DNA from: Streptomyces sp. NBC_01142
GTDB lineage: Bacteria > Actinomycetota > Actinomycetes > Streptomycetales > Streptomycetaceae
Length of the DNA stretch: 64,000 bases
Assembly: GCF_026341125.1 (NCBI RefSeq)
Contig: NZ_JAPEOR010000005.1
Span: 1-64,000 of the forward strand
Direction of reading: 5' to 3'
In this document: in pieces, positions 34,096 to 43,103 of the stretch
Numbering within the stretch: the stretch's first letter is position 1
How the letters are laid out: every line of letters begins with the position of its first letter
The notes under the pieces: model-generated
Seen by the model: only the letters and a program-made list of their open reading frames with translations
Databases searched by the model: none
Told to the model about the DNA's origin: nothing
Position numbers and translations under genes: made by a program

Positions 34096-34613
34096 TGTCC
34101 GCGCCCGCTCCCTTCGAGCCCGTGCACCCGAGCCTGGTCGAGTTCGTGGGGATGGCCCGCAGTCGGCTCGGCAACCTGAGTCCGGCCGAGCGCCGGGTGA
34201 AGGCGGCCGAGGCTGCACGCGACGTGCTGCGCCGCGTAATCAAGCTCGATCTGAAGAGCATGTCGGCGGACGAACTCGTCCTGGAAGTAATGGAGATGCG
34301 CGGCGCCCTGGCCGGTCTGCTGACCGTCACGGTCCCGGCCGCCACGCCGCCTGCTCGGCCCGAGGCCGGTGGACTCACCGACGACGACCTGGTCGCCAGC
34401 CTCTTCGACATGATCAGCGACGTGGCGCCGCTGGAGGCCGACGTGGCCGTCCACATCGGCCGCCCGCTGCCCAACCCGCTGATCGACTCTCTGGTCAGGG
34501 CGATCAATGCGCCGGGCCTGCAGTACGCGGGCGAGTACCTGGAAGCCCGCGGGCACTGCGGGACCTCCACCGTTCACATCACCGCCATGGCTCTTGCCGG
34601 AGGTGCGCAGTGA
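34095..34613 (+). CDS. Hypothetical plasmid protein
   Basis: 172 residues from ATG 34095. It is alpha-helical and soluble (LSPAERRVKAAEAARDVLRRVIKLDLKSMSADELVLEV...), with a C-terminal GHCGTSTVHITAMAL. No domain is recognised. Coupled on both sides by overlapping stops and starts. Confidence 0.6.
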   Translation: MSAPAPFEPVHPSLVEFVGMARSRLGNLSPAERRVKAAEAARDVLRRVIKLDLKSMSADELVLEVMEMRGALAGLLTVTVPAATPPARPEAGGLTDDDLVASLFDMISDVAPLEADVAVHIGRPLPNPLIDSLVRAINAPGLQYAGEYLEARGHCGTSTVHITAMALAGGAQ

Positions 34614-34774
34614 CGACGCAGACTCCGCCCGAGGAACCGCAGCCCCGCACGACCGAGATCCTCGCCGAACCCGCCACGGTCGACCAGTGCCGGCAGGACT
34701 ACATCCGCGGCGCCGCCGACCGGGCGACCGCCTTCAAGCAGATGCGCCGGGCGGGGGCGCCTGGCCCCTCGTGA
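34610..34774 (+). CDS. Small hypothetical plasmid protein
   Basis: 54 residues from GTG 34610, overlapping the previous stop. VTTQTPPEEPQPRTTEILAE, then a helical CRQDYIRGAADRATAFKQMRR. No family is recognised. Confidence 0.45.
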   Translation: MTTQTPPEEPQPRTTEILAEPATVDQCRQDYIRGAADRATAFKQMRRAGAPGPS

Positions 34775-34953
34775 CGACGGCGCCTCCGGCCTCCCCCGCT
34801 CCGGCCGCCACCGCCAAAGCCCGGCGGCAAGGCCGGGGGCGGCCGGACCGCCGGCCAGGGCCCCTCAGCAACTCGCGGGGGACGGCAGAACCCCGTTGTC
34901 CCCCTTGCGACTCCGCCCCCTCGGAGCCGCCTCGCACAGGAGAAGTACGGTGA
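34771..34953 (+). CDS. Small Pro/Arg-rich ORF
   Basis: 60 residues from GTG 34771, overlapping the previous stop (GTGA) and the DUF2637 start (GTGA). It is Pro- and Arg-rich with CPPC near the end and no domain. The overlaps are the only support; the next ribosome site, AGGAGAAG (34938-34945), lies inside it. Confidence 0.35.
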   Translation: MTTAPPASPAPAATAKARRQGRGRPDRRPGPLSNSRGTAEPRCPPCDSAPSEPPRTGEVR

Positions 34954-36626
34954 CCACCACCTCCAGCACTCCCCCTACGACATCCCCGGCGGCCTCGGCC
35001 GACGAGCCGGACCGGCAGCCGCTCAACAAGGCGCAGCGCGTGATCGTCGGTGTCGTGGTCGGCGGCGCGGTGGTGATCGCCGGAATCGGCTTCGCCGGCT
35101 CGTACGCCGCGGTCAGAGACCTTGCGATCCGCAAGGGCTTCGGCACGTTCGCCCATGTGTTCCCGCTCGGGGTCGACGCGGGGATCCTCGTCCTGCTCGC
35201 GCTGGACCTGCTGCTGACCTGGCTCCGGATGCCGTTCCCCATGCTTCGGCAGACCGCGTGGCTGCTGACCAGCGCGACGATTGCGTTCAACGGCGCCGCG
35301 GCGTGGCCCGACCCGCTCGGGGTCGGCATGCACGCGGTGATCCCGATCCTGTTCGTCGTGACGGTCGAGGCCGCCCGGCACGCCATCGGCCGGATCGCCG
35401 ACATCACCGCGGACAAGCACATGGAGGGCGTCCGGCTGATCCGGTGGCTGCTGTCGCCGCTCCCCACGTTCAAGTTGTGGCGGCGGATGAAGCTGTGGGA
35501 GCTGCGCTCGTATGACCGGGTCCTCGAACTCGAGCAGGAGCGCCTCGTCTACCAGGCCCGACTGCGCACCCGGTTCGGTCGCGCCTGGCGCCGCAAGGCC
35601 CCGGTCGAGGCCCGGCTACCGCTGAAGCTCACCCGCTACGGCGTCCCGCTCAACTCCGGCCGCGCCCTCGCCCCGGCCCCTCCTGCGGCGCCGGCGCCGG
35701 AGGGCAACGCGCTGGAGGCCCACGTCGCCGACGCCCTCGCGCTCACCTCGACCGCGGATGGAGCGCCGGGCCTTCCCGCCGGTGAAGGCATGAACGTTCC
35801 TTCGTACCCCGTGAACGCCGACGTCGACGCCGGCGTGAACCCTCGCGTCGGGCAAGCGCCGGCGCCGCGGCCGGCAGCCGTGAACGCGGCGGCCGGGCGT
35901 GAACCGGGCACCGTGAAACCGGACGCCGGGCAGCGCGTGAATCCGCAGGTTCACGCACCGGCCGGCCGCCCCGTGAACGGTTCACGCGGGCACGGTTCAC
36001 GGCCAGGCGTGAACGGGTCGGCGAGCGTCGCCGATTCACGCATGAAGCCGTTCACACCCTCCGTGAACGACGCCAGCGTGAACCGCGTGAACTCCGTAAA
36101 TCCGCTGTTCACAGGCACCGTGAACGGATTCACGCTGATCGTGAAGCCCCGTGAATTCACGCGTGAAGCCGAGACCGTGAATCGGCCGGAGTGGAGCGTG
36201 AAGCAGCCGGCGCAGCTGCGCGTGAACCACCCCGCCGACCGTGAATCAGGCGGCGTGAACGACGGCGGCGGCACCGTGAACTCGGCGCCGGACAAGGCCG
36301 TGAACGAGCACCCCGACGATCGTGAAGAGGAGCGCGTGAACGGCGGCGACGACGGCGTGAACGACCGCGCCGTGAATTCACGCCGCACCCATCGCGCACA
36401 CGCCGCGAAGGCGCCGGCACCGAGCTCGGTTCACGCCACCGTCGGCGCCCCGAGCCCGGAGGAGGCGGAGCGGGCCAAGGCGGCCGCCGACTGGTTCGCC
36501 GCGAAGAAGGCGAACCCGAGCCTCACGCAGAAGGACTTCGTGAAAGAACTCGGCCGCTCGCCGGGCTGGATGACCAAGGCCCTCAAGGAGGCGGCACGCA
36601 AGGCCGCGGCCGCGGCCGATGGCTGA
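34950..36626 (+). CDS. DUF2637 membrane protein with repeat-bearing C-terminal region
   Basis: 558 residues from GTG 34950. The N-terminal DUF2637 domain (about 25-180) has four predicted membrane helices ([70 protein letters not shown]) and then a basic [20 protein letters not shown] segment. Residues 278-495 are low in complexity and dominated by VN, RE and FT pairs, because the DNA carries a dense CGTGAA array. The last 60 residues form a small helical, HTH-like domain ([25 protein letters not shown]). DUF2637 genes are typical of Streptomyces conjugative elements and likely act in plasmid spread. Confidence 0.8.
   Translation: MTTTSSTPPTTSPAASADEPDRQPLNKAQRVIVGVVVGGAVVIAGIGFAGSYAAVRDLAIRKGFGTFAHVFPLGVDAGILVLLALDLLLTWLRMPFPMLRQTAWLLTSATIAFNGAAAWPDPLGVGMHAVIPILFVVTVEAARHAIGRIADITADKHMEGVRLIRWLLSPLPTFKLWRRMKLWELRSYDRVLELEQERLVYQARLRTRFGRAWRRKAPVEARLPLKLTRYGVPLNSGRALAPAPPAAPAPEGNALEAHVADALALTSTADGAPGLPAGEGMNVPSYPVNADVDAGVNPRVGQAPAPRPAAVNAAAGREPGTVKPDAGQRVNPQVHAPAGRPVNGSRGHGSRPGVNGSASVADSRMKPFTPSVNDASVNRVNSVNPLFTGTVNGFTLIVKPREFTREAETVNRPEWSVKQPAQLRVNHPADRESGGVNDGGGTVNSAPDKAVNEHPDDREEERVNGGDDGVNDRAVNSRRTHRAHAAKAPAPSSVHATVGAPSPEEAERAKAAADWFAAKKANPSLTQKDFVKELGRSPGWMTKALKEAARKAAAAADG
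35782..36434. repeat. Dense CGTGAA/TTCACG array inside the DUF2637 gene
   Basis: GTGAA occurs 27 times and its complement TTCAC 10 times in 653 bp; about one or two would be expected by chance. Most copies read CGTGAAC. They fall in different reading frames (GTG AAC as Val-Asn, CGT GAA as Arg-Glu, TTC AC as Phe-Thr, GTT CAC as Val-His, GGT TCA CG as Gly-Ser) and in both orientations, including palindromes at 35972-35986, 36151-36160 and 36372-36381. This indicates selection on the DNA rather than the protein, as for an iteron, clt or partition site. Confidence 0.85.
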
Positions 36627-36822
36627 GCCGACCCGCGAAGACCTTTCCAGCGCGGCCCGTCTGGGGTCGGGCGTCCCGCCCGGCCCCAGGCCTCACGCCA
36701 GCTCCACAGCAGGGCCGCTGACCTGCCACGACGCCGACCACAACGAGAAGTTCATACGCATGCTGATCCACTTCGCCCTTCAGGGCGAGCGGATCACCGG
36801 AGCCTCCGAGGAGGGAGGGAAT

Positions 36823-37914
36823 ATGACCACCGCAGACGAGAAGACCGACCCGTTCCACGTGCCACTGCCGGCCGAGGTGCCCGTACCCGCGCCGCACCCG
36901 GAGGCAGCGGGCCGTGACGGTGGCCAGGTGACGGCCACGACGTCGGTCCCAGCCCCTGCAGACCCGCATGTAGATGCCCCTGTAGATGCTGTAGATGCGC
37001 AGGTCAGCGCCCCAGAAGAGGGTGTGCCCGCTCCCCGGGGGAGCGGGGCGGAGCCTGCCCTTCCGCCCATGCCGGAATCGCCGCCCGCGACGCCGGAGGA
37101 CGACCCGGATTGGTGGCGCGTCTCCCGGGACGAGCCGAAGGCCGCGCCTCCTGCGAAGGGGTCGCCGCGCGACACCATGTCCGGCTGGTGGGACCGCCTC
37201 TACAAGGACCAGGACGCAGACCTCGACACCTACACCGGGCACGTGCTGACGGTGCCGGCCGACGGCGGACCGGTCCTCATCGAGGTCCAGAAGAGCCCCG
37301 AGCCCGAGGCCCCGGAGCCGGATGAGGCCGCGGGCGAGGAGCCCTCCGCCCGCCCGCAGGTCCTCGATGTCCGCAAGCCGCAGCCGACCCTCCAGATCCG
37401 TACGCAGCCGGTGAAGCGGTGGCGCCCGACCAGGTTCTGGCGCGTCATCACCTTCAACGGGACCGCGGCAGCGGTCGGCAGCGCCATCGGTCTGAACGCC
37501 TACCTGTCCCAGTTCCCGCCGGCCGCCGTCACCGCTGCCGGCGGGCTGCTCGGGGCGGGCATGGCGCTCGGCGGGGGGTTCACGGCGTGGAAAGTCGCGG
37601 GCAGTGAAATGCTCGCGCCGTTCGTGCCGTTCGGCGCCCTGGGCCGCCTCGGCGCGGTGTTCGTCTCCGCCGAAGTCGGGCGTCGCCTCGGCCAGGCGCT
37701 CCTGCCGTACACCTCCGACACGATCGCCCGCTACGTCGGCCTGAGCCAGGCCGACACCTCCCTGCTCGTCGTCGGCCTCACCATGTGCGGCGCCTCGGGC
37801 TGGCTGGTGTGGCGCACTCGCCACGGCGGCCTGCTCAAGCGCTGGCTGGCGCGCATCCCGCTGGCCACCTCCCTGCTCGTCTGCGCGCTGTACTCCAACG
37901 GCCCTGTCATCTGA
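36823..37914 (+). CDS. Spd-like membrane protein
   Basis: 363 residues from ATG 36823, chosen for GAGGGAGGG just upstream (ATG 36619 is an in-frame alternative). An acidic, Pro-rich cytosolic N-terminus (1-200) is followed by about four membrane helices (FNGTAAAVGSAIGLNAYL, VTAAGGLLGAGMALGGGFTAW, LVVGLTMCGASGWLVW, LATSLLVCALYSNG). Plasmid-spread proteins of Streptomyces have this composition. The GTAGATG repeats at 36970 lie in its coding sequence. The 196 bases upstream of the start hold no other gene. Confidence 0.65.
   Translation: MTTADEKTDPFHVPLPAEVPVPAPHPEAAGRDGGQVTATTSVPAPADPHVDAPVDAVDAQVSAPEEGVPAPRGSGAEPALPPMPESPPATPEDDPDWWRVSRDEPKAAPPAKGSPRDTMSGWWDRLYKDQDADLDTYTGHVLTVPADGGPVLIEVQKSPEPEAPEPDEAAGEEPSARPQVLDVRKPQPTLQIRTQPVKRWRPTRFWRVITFNGTAAAVGSAIGLNAYLSQFPPAAVTAAGGLLGAGMALGGGFTAWKVAGSEMLAPFVPFGALGRLGAVFVSAEVGRRLGQALLPYTSDTIARYVGLSQADTSLLVVGLTMCGASGWLVWRTRHGGLLKRWLARIPLATSLLVCALYSNGPVI
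36970..36997 (+). repeat. Three GTAGATG direct repeats
   Basis: GTAGATG at 36970, 36982 and 36991 (spacings 12 and 9) within the spd-like gene. The same heptamer recurs as CATCTAC at 39417-39461. A shared protein-binding word is likely. Confidence 0.6.
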
Positions 37915-37927
37915 AAGGCACACACCC

Positions 37928-38401
37928 GTGATCCCCATGAACACCGTGCTCGCCGCGCCCGCTTCCGGCGCCAGCTTCACCCAGGGCCTGGGAGCGGTCG
38001 GTCTCTCGTCCCTCGCGGCCGCCGGTTTCATCGTCCTGATCATCGCCATCCGCAACAAGTCGAAGCTCACCCGGAAGTACTTCGACGACCGCCGCTACCT
38101 CGCCGGACTCGCTGCCGTGATCGGCGTCCTGTTCATGATCGCTGGGGGGACCTGGAGGAATCTGGCCGAGGGAGTCCACGGCACAGCGGCCTCGACCCTC
38201 ACCGATCCGAATCTCATCGCCGGCGCTTCACCTGCCGGTCTCGCCTTGGTCCTCGGCGTCCTGGCCTTCCTGCCCGAATGGCAGCGGCGTCTTCCCCCTG
38301 CGCTCTTCGGCCTGAGCTTCGGCGTCGCGTGCGGCGTCGCGGGTGCGTTCTGGGGGATCCTCTTCAAGGTGACCAGCGCGTTCCTGGAGAAGCTCGCATG
38401 A
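37928..38401 (+). CDS. Small Spd-like membrane protein
   Basis: 157 residues from GTG 37928 (ATG 37937 is possible). Four hydrophobic segments are visible: SSLAAAGFIVLIIAIRN, LAAVIGVLFMIAGGTW, AGLALVLGVLAFL and FGVACGVAGAFWGILF. No enzyme motif. Its stop overlaps the next ATG (ATGA). A role in intramycelial plasmid spread is inferred from context. Confidence 0.65.
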   Translation: MIPMNTVLAAPASGASFTQGLGAVGLSSLAAAGFIVLIIAIRNKSKLTRKYFDDRRYLAGLAAVIGVLFMIAGGTWRNLAEGVHGTAASTLTDPNLIAGASPAGLALVLGVLAFLPEWQRRLPPALFGLSFGVACGVAGAFWGILFKVTSAFLEKLA

Positions 38402-39405
38402 GAGCGCTGCTCAAGGAGATCAGCATCCCGTTCCAGGGCGCCAGGCAGACGCCGCGGCTGCTCCTCCTCCCACTGTTGACCGGGTCGCGCCTCATCGCGT
38501 CATTCCTGCTGCGCAGGGTGGCCCGGGTCGTCAAGCTCGGCTGGACGGCGGCCATGAACCTTGATGCTCCGCCGGCGAAGGCCGCACCGGAGCAGGGCGG
38601 CGAGCCCGCTGACGATGGCTCCGCAAACAAGTCGGGGCCGAGCACCACCAAGGTCTCCAAGAAGACGGCTCCGGCCACCTCCGATGACGCGATCGAGCGG
38701 GTCGGCCTGGGCTGCCTGATCATCCTGTTCGCCGCCGTCGTCATCGCGGGGGTCATCTGGCTGTTCATGTGGCTCGCCTGGCCGTACATCGCTCCGTTCG
38801 CGCCGGTCGGCGGTGCCGTCCTCGGGGTGGTGTGGGTGATCGCCGCGTGGATGATCGCTCCCCCGCTGCAGGAGACCGCCACCCAAAACGATCATGAAAA
38901 TTCTGCGGGGGAGCAGGATCAGGAATCCGACCAGGACCGGTTCGCCCGTGGGCTCGCGCGGTTCATCGTGGCCGCTGTCCGGGATGCTGCGCCGGAGCAC
39001 ATGGGCGTGCACATCGCCGAGCTCCTCGAGCGGCTTCAGAAGGAGGCGCAGGGCTTCGGCGGCTGGGATCAGCCCCGGCTGCGGGAGTGGTGCACTGCTG
39101 TCGGGATCCCCGTCAGCAGGAACGTTCGGGCGAAGGGGAAGGGGCCCACCTGGGGGGTCCGCGCCGACGAGCTGCAGGAGGCGTTCGGCACCTCTCTGGA
39201 CGAGGCCCTGGAGGCCCTCGCCCGACCCGCCCTCCCGGCCCCGTCGGAGGGGCCCCCGACCACCCCCGGCCAGGCCGAGGAAGCGGGCCCCGTCGCACCC
39301 CTCACCGCACCCCCCGCTGAGGCCCCCGTGCCGGCCGGGCACAGCACCCCCGTTCACCCCCACCTCCAGGCTGTTCCCGACCCCTCCCCTGGCGCCGTCG
39401 CATGA
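38398..39405 (+). CDS. Spd-like membrane protein with C-terminal helical domain
   Basis: 335 residues from ATG 38398, overlapping the previous stop. An amphipathic N-terminus is followed by a Lys/Ser-rich linker and two or three membrane helices (GLGCLIILFAAVVIAGVIWLF and GGAVLGVVWVIAAWMIA). A soluble domain (about 180-280, FARGLARFIVAAVRDAAPEHMGVHIAELLERLQ ... WCTAVGIPVSRNVRAKG) and a Pro/Ala-rich tail complete it. The soluble part resembles uncharacterised Streptomyces plasmid proteins. Its stop overlaps an ATGA at the GTAGATG palindrome. Confidence 0.65.
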   Translation: MRALLKEISIPFQGARQTPRLLLLPLLTGSRLIASFLLRRVARVVKLGWTAAMNLDAPPAKAAPEQGGEPADDGSANKSGPSTTKVSKKTAPATSDDAIERVGLGCLIILFAAVVIAGVIWLFMWLAWPYIAPFAPVGGAVLGVVWVIAAWMIAPPLQETATQNDHENSAGEQDQESDQDRFARGLARFIVAAVRDAAPEHMGVHIAELLERLQKEAQGFGGWDQPRLREWCTAVGIPVSRNVRAKGKGPTWGVRADELQEAFGTSLDEALEALARPALPAPSEGPPTTPGQAEEAGPVAPLTAPPAEAPVPAGHSTPVHPHLQAVPDPSPGAVA

Positions 39406-39416
39406 TCCGGCCCTGC

Positions 39417-39461
39417 GGGGGTGTAGATGTCATCTACACCCCCATCTACCAGGGCATCTAC
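39417..39461. promoter_or_regulatory. 27-bp perfect palindrome plus CATCTAC repeats
   Basis: GGGGGTGTAGATG-T-CATCTACACCCCC (39417-39443) has perfect 13-bp arms. Two more CATCTAC copies follow at 39443 and 39455. It sits between the last spd-like gene and the small zinc-ribbon gene; 39462-39649 contains nothing else identifiable. An operator or a transfer/replication site is likely. Confidence 0.65.
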
Positions 39462-39649
39462 CGCTCATCTCACCGCCGTCGACGGCCCGTCGACACCCTC
39501 GCCTACGGCCTGTCGACATCGCGTCTACAGGCTGGACCCCACCCAGGACGACGCCCTCGCCGGCGGCGAGAAAGAGCCCCTGCCCGCCCACGGCCACGGC
39601 CTTTGCCCTCTACGATCCGGGTGACCACCGATCGGATCAGGAGGCGGCC

Positions 39650-39913
39650 GTGCCGTTCACGTACAACTGCCCGCGCTGTGGCACGGCGTCCCGGCCCTAC
39701 ACCTTCCGGGCCGGCGCGGAAGGCCACGGCGTACGCCACCGCCGCCGGCGTCACGATGGCGACTACCCCGTGGGCGAGTGCGTCCAGCGCATCGCGTGGA
39801 TCAGCCCGTTCGCCCGCACTGCTGCCTGGCGGCCCTCCCGAGGCGACGCCGTCGCCGCGGCGGTCGCCGGCCTACTCGTCCTCTGGAGTGTCTGGCACGC
39901 GTTCACGAACTGA
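39650..39913 (+). CDS. Small zinc-ribbon membrane protein
   Basis: 87 residues from GTG 39650 with AGGAGG upstream. CPRCGTA (7-13) plus a later Cys may bind zinc. A basic stretch (GHGVRHRRRRHDGDYP) is followed by one C-terminal membrane helix (AAVAGLLVLWSVWHAF). It is the last gene before the strong terminator. A 29-base stretch of it (39722-39750) is repeated exactly in the kinase-remnant junction at 15122-15150. Confidence 0.6.
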   Translation: MPFTYNCPRCGTASRPYTFRAGAEGHGVRHRRRRHDGDYPVGECVQRIAWISPFARTAAWRPSRGDAVAAAVAGLLVLWSVWHAFTN

Positions 39914-39970
39914 CCCCAGGTCGCGACACATCACGCAAGGTGTGTCGCTACCTGGGGTCAGTTCGTTTTT
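39906..39970 (+). terminator. Strong rho-independent terminator of the transfer operon
   Basis: CGAACTGACCCCAGGT and GCGACACA pair with TGTGTCGC and ACCTGGGGTCAGTTCG, about 24 bp with one mismatch, followed by TTTTT (39966-39970). It begins inside the last codons of the preceding gene. The 39971-40135 stretch has nothing else. Confidence 0.9.
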
Positions 39971-40135
39971 GCGGCTCCCGAACCCTCAACCGCCCGCTGC
40001 ACGGGAGGCGGTGGGACGTCGGTGGACGGCGCGTTGCCGGCTCGGGTCTCGGACTTCGGGCTCGTCCTCTCCTTCGTCGCCGGTGCTGGTCGCGCGGCGT
40101 GCCGGTGCTGGGCAATCGGGGTGGCCGCGGGCTGT

Positions 40136-40516
40136 TCAGGGCGCGAGCGGGAGGCTGTCCCGTACGGCCAGCGGCAGCGGGTAGGCGGCGGCCAGGGCGG
40201 TGATGAGCTGGTGGGCCGTTTCCCGGTCGGCATCGGGGTCGGCCTTCTCGATGAGGACGCCCTCGCCGGCGCCGAAGAGTTCGGCGAGTTCGTCCTGGAG
40301 GTCGTCGGCGTCCATGTCGTCGAGATGCGCGTTCTCGGCCCGCTCGTCCAGATGCCGGTGGACCCGGCTCAGGCTTGCCGGATTGGCCGCCTCACCGTTG
40401 ATCTCGGTGCCGGTGGCGAAGACCGTCGGGTGAGGTTCGGGACCGCTGGGCGGGATGAGGAGTGCGAGTACCGCGTTCTTCAGATCGGTGCGGTCGAGGT
40501 AGACGCTGGCGTCCAA
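40136..40516 (-). CDS. Hypothetical plasmid protein
   Basis: 126 residues from TTG 40516, with AGGAG 9 bases upstream. Acidic and soluble (HLDERAENAHLDDMDADDLQDELAELFGAGEG), with no known domain. It is the last gene of a leftward series of plasmid genes (44376 to 40136). Confidence 0.55.
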   Translation of the reverse strand: MDASVYLDRTDLKNAVLALLIPPSGPEPHPTVFATGTEINGEAANPASLSRVHRHLDERAENAHLDDMDADDLQDELAELFGAGEGVLIEKADPDADRETAHQLITALAAAYPLPLAVRDSLPLAP

Positions 40517-40556
40517 AGGGATGGCTCCTGGTCGGGTTGCGGATCTGGGGTGTGGT

Positions 40557-41360
40557 TCAGCCGGTCAGCTGGAAGGCGTGGTCCAGGCGGCGGGTGTAGT
40601 CGGGGGCCAGGAGGTCTCCCAGGGACAGGGTGGATCCGAACCGGTAGTCCGCCCAGTCGGGGGTCATCTCCAGAAGCTCTGCCGTACGGCTGCGCAGTGC
40701 CTCCATCCCGCGCGTCCATTGCTCGGCCGGGGTGAGCGCATCCCACATCTGCTCGGCCTCGTCGCCGTCCAGGTCCTCGCCGTCCGGTGTCCGCAGGCGG
40801 GCGGTCCACCATGTCGGGAAGGACTCGCTGGCGGAGACGACGACGGGGTGGTTGTCGCGCTCGCGCAGGAGGCGCTGTACGTCCGCCCAGCCGCACTCCG
40901 CGCGGAAGTGACCCGAGTCGAGACCCTCGTCGATGACGTTGGCCAGCCAGCCGCGGTGGGGTCCGTCGACCCAGGTGTTGATCTCGCACTGGCCCATCAG
41001 GCGGGCGGCGAGGCGCAGCGGGTCCGGGCCGCTGTCCATTGCGGTGTTGAGGAGCAGGGTCAGGGGCCGGACCTGGTGACCGCGGTAGTCGACGATCGGG
41101 TCGTCGAAGATGACGTTGTGCAGCGAGCGGGCGTACACGCCCAGCCATCGATACGGGCTCACCTGGTGGCCCAGCGGGATCTCCCGCAGTTCGTGGTCCG
41201 CCGGCAGCAGGTCGAACAGGGTGTGTGCCCGTTCGCCGGCGTCCGGAGAGTCGAAGAGCAGTCCACGGGCGTGGTCGTGTATCTGGCTGTGGAGCCAGGG
41301 GCGCTCGTGGCCGGTGAGGTGGGCGGAGCCGTGGGGGTCCTGAAAGCGCATGTAGCTCAC
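40557..41360 (-). CDS. Hypothetical plasmid protein
   Basis: 267 residues from GTG 41360. Soluble, Trp-rich (ERPWLHSQIHDHARGLLFDSPDAGERAHTLFDLLPAD..., then WADVQRLLRERDN). No signal, membrane or catalytic motif is recognised. The next minus-strand gene starts 40 bases on. Confidence 0.55.
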   Translation of the reverse strand: MSYMRFQDPHGSAHLTGHERPWLHSQIHDHARGLLFDSPDAGERAHTLFDLLPADHELREIPLGHQVSPYRWLGVYARSLHNVIFDDPIVDYRGHQVRPLTLLLNTAMDSGPDPLRLAARLMGQCEINTWVDGPHRGWLANVIDEGLDSGHFRAECGWADVQRLLRERDNHPVVVSASESFPTWWTARLRTPDGEDLDGDEAEQMWDALTPAEQWTRGMEALRSRTAELLEMTPDWADYRFGSTLSLGDLLAPDYTRRLDHAFQLTG

Positions 41361-41451
41361 GGAGGAGTCCTTCTGTGGGTCGGTCGGGATGATGTTCTGC
41401 GGCGCGTCAACTCGGTTGTGCGGGCAGTCGGATGCGGCGGCTCGGGCCGGG

Positions 41452-41997
41452 CTAGTGCCAGTCGTGGCCGGCGGAACAGTTCGCGGGCAGCGGGGCGCCG
41501 CTGACGAGGTGGTGCACCAGCCCGAGACCGATTCGTACGCAGCCGAGTGCCGCTTCCTCGTCGGTCTCCCGGGCGAAGAAGCCCTGTGCCGCCGAGGTGT
41601 TCTCGATCTTGTAGGCCTGCTCGAGGAGCTGGCTGCGGGTGAGCCGTTGGCCGTGTGCGCCGCGCGGACGGCGTACGACGGCCGCGGCCTTCAACAGGCT
41701 GAGCATCCTGCCTTCCGTCTTGAAGAACTGTTGATAGTGGTCCCGTCGAGTGTCGCGGGCTTGCCAGCCCCTGCCGCTGATTGCCTCGTGGAGTTCGCCG
41801 CCGGCCGCGACCGTGCGCAGCGCGGCCCGCAGGAGGATGCTTCGCCAGGAGTGCTCGCGCAGGACGTCGCGGGTGGTGTCCCAGTCCGGGGCGCCCAGGG
41901 ACAGAGCGTCGACGGCCTGCTGGGCGCGCGCCAGGTCGGTGGCCCGGGTCGGCCGGGGCGGGCGGTGGGTGGGCGGCACGGTGTCGGTTCCCCTCAC
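41452..41997 (-). CDS. Hypothetical plasmid protein
   Basis: 181 residues from GTG 41997. Helical and basic (LARAQQAVDALSLGAPDWDTTRDVLREHSWRSILLRAALRTVAAG). A short C-terminal CSAGHDWH ends it. No family is recognised. Confidence 0.5.
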   Translation of the reverse strand: MRGTDTVPPTHRPPRPTRATDLARAQQAVDALSLGAPDWDTTRDVLREHSWRSILLRAALRTVAAGGELHEAISGRGWQARDTRRDHYQQFFKTEGRMLSLLKAAAVVRRPRGAHGQRLTRSQLLEQAYKIENTSAAQGFFARETDEEAALGCVRIGLGLVHHLVSGAPLPANCSAGHDWH

Positions 41998-42092
41998 GGT
42001 GTTGGTTGGCGGGCGGGTGGCGCCCCTGGGGCTGGTCCGCCGGCCTCGGAGTTCCTTCTACCAGCCGGGTGTGACAGCGGGGCGGGCGGTGC

Positions 42093-42995
42093 TCAGTGAC
42101 TGGCCAGGGCGGGCCGGGTGCTGGTCTCCAGGGCGGCGATCGCCTCCTGGGGGACGGGGATGACGCTCTCGATCAGGGTCAGTGCGCGGCGCAGGGCGAG
42201 CTGGCGCTGGGGTGCGTACCCGCGCTCGTCGCGGGCGACGGCAAGTGCTGCCTGGGCCTGTTCGATGTTGCGGCGCTCGGTGCGCGGAAGGTAGCCGGCG
42301 CCGGTGGTGCGGGCGTGGTGGTCGGCGCTCTTCCAGGCGAGTTCGAGGGCGGTGACGGCCTTGCGGTAGGTGTCGAGGGCTTCGGGGGCGGTGGAGATGC
42401 GGGCGTCGCGCGCGGCGTCGAGGGCGTCGATGAGGCGGGCGGTCTGGGGCACGTTCACGTCGCCCAGGGCCAGGCGGTGGAGGTTGTCGAGCAGGTTCAT
42501 CTCGAAGTCTCCGTAGGCGTCACGCACCGCGTCGTGACGCGCCTCCAAGTCGGCGCGCCGCTTGGCGAGTTCGCCGGAGCGGCGCGTCTGCTGCTGGGTG
42601 CGCTCGCGGCGGCGGCGCAGGCCGGCGGCGAGTGCGAGGGCGGCGAGCAGCAGAGCGACGGCGGCGGCCGCGATGCCGAGGACGAGCGCGATGGTGCCCC
42701 ATGGCGGGCCGTCCGCGTGTCCCAGACCGTCCGCGCTGGTCGTGTCGTGGTCCGTAGGACCGGGGTCGGCTTCGAGGTCCTTGCGGAGGGACGCCCGGAG
42801 CTTGGCCGCCAGCTCGAGGGGAAGCGTCGGGCGGAACACCACCGTCGAGACGACCACGACCGCGACCAGGGTGCTGCACACCCGCGGCCAGTCCTGGGCT
42901 ATCCAGAATCGGAAGGCCTGCGCGGCGAGGAACAGGCACATCCCCGAGCCGGCGACGGAGAGAATCCAGGCGGCGGTCGTGGACATCGGTGACAT
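42093..42995 (-). CDS. Membrane-anchored hypothetical protein
   Basis: About 300 residues from ATG 42995 (GTG 43013 is possible). Two N-terminal membrane segments (ILSVAGSGMCLFLAAQAF, STLVAVVVVSTVVF) and a third (IALVLGIAAAAVALLLAALAL) precede a long helical cytosolic region (ERTQQQTRRSGELAKRRADLEARHDAVRDAYGDFEMNLLDNLHRLALGDVN...). It resembles membrane-bound helical proteins of conjugative elements. Its upstream region carries two DnaA-box-like sites. Confidence 0.55.
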   Translation of the reverse strand: MSPMSTTAAWILSVAGSGMCLFLAAQAFRFWIAQDWPRVCSTLVAVVVVSTVVFRPTLPLELAAKLRASLRKDLEADPGPTDHDTTSADGLGHADGPPWGTIALVLGIAAAAVALLLAALALAAGLRRRRERTQQQTRRSGELAKRRADLEARHDAVRDAYGDFEMNLLDNLHRLALGDVNVPQTARLIDALDAARDARISTAPEALDTYRKAVTALELAWKSADHHARTTGAGYLPRTERRNIEQAQAALAVARDERGYAPQRQLALRRALTLIESVIPVPQEAIAALETSTRPALASH

Positions 42996-43103
42996 CGGCC
43001 GGGTGCCTTTCACGAGGTGCGTCCCGCCGGACCGAATCCGTGTCGGTCGGCCCGGCGGTGTCCTGTGATGGGTCAGGACCGGATCACGATGTGCCGGGTG
43101 GCC

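Noticed and set aside
33907..39913. A complete conjugative element with TraB/FtsK-type translocase
   Set aside because: Spd-like and DUF2637 genes occur, but no FtsK-like motor, integrase or replication initiator is visible in the window.
40022..41504. Plus-strand frames in 40-43 kb
   Set aside because: These are antisense to minus-strand genes with ribosome sites and lack sensible composition.
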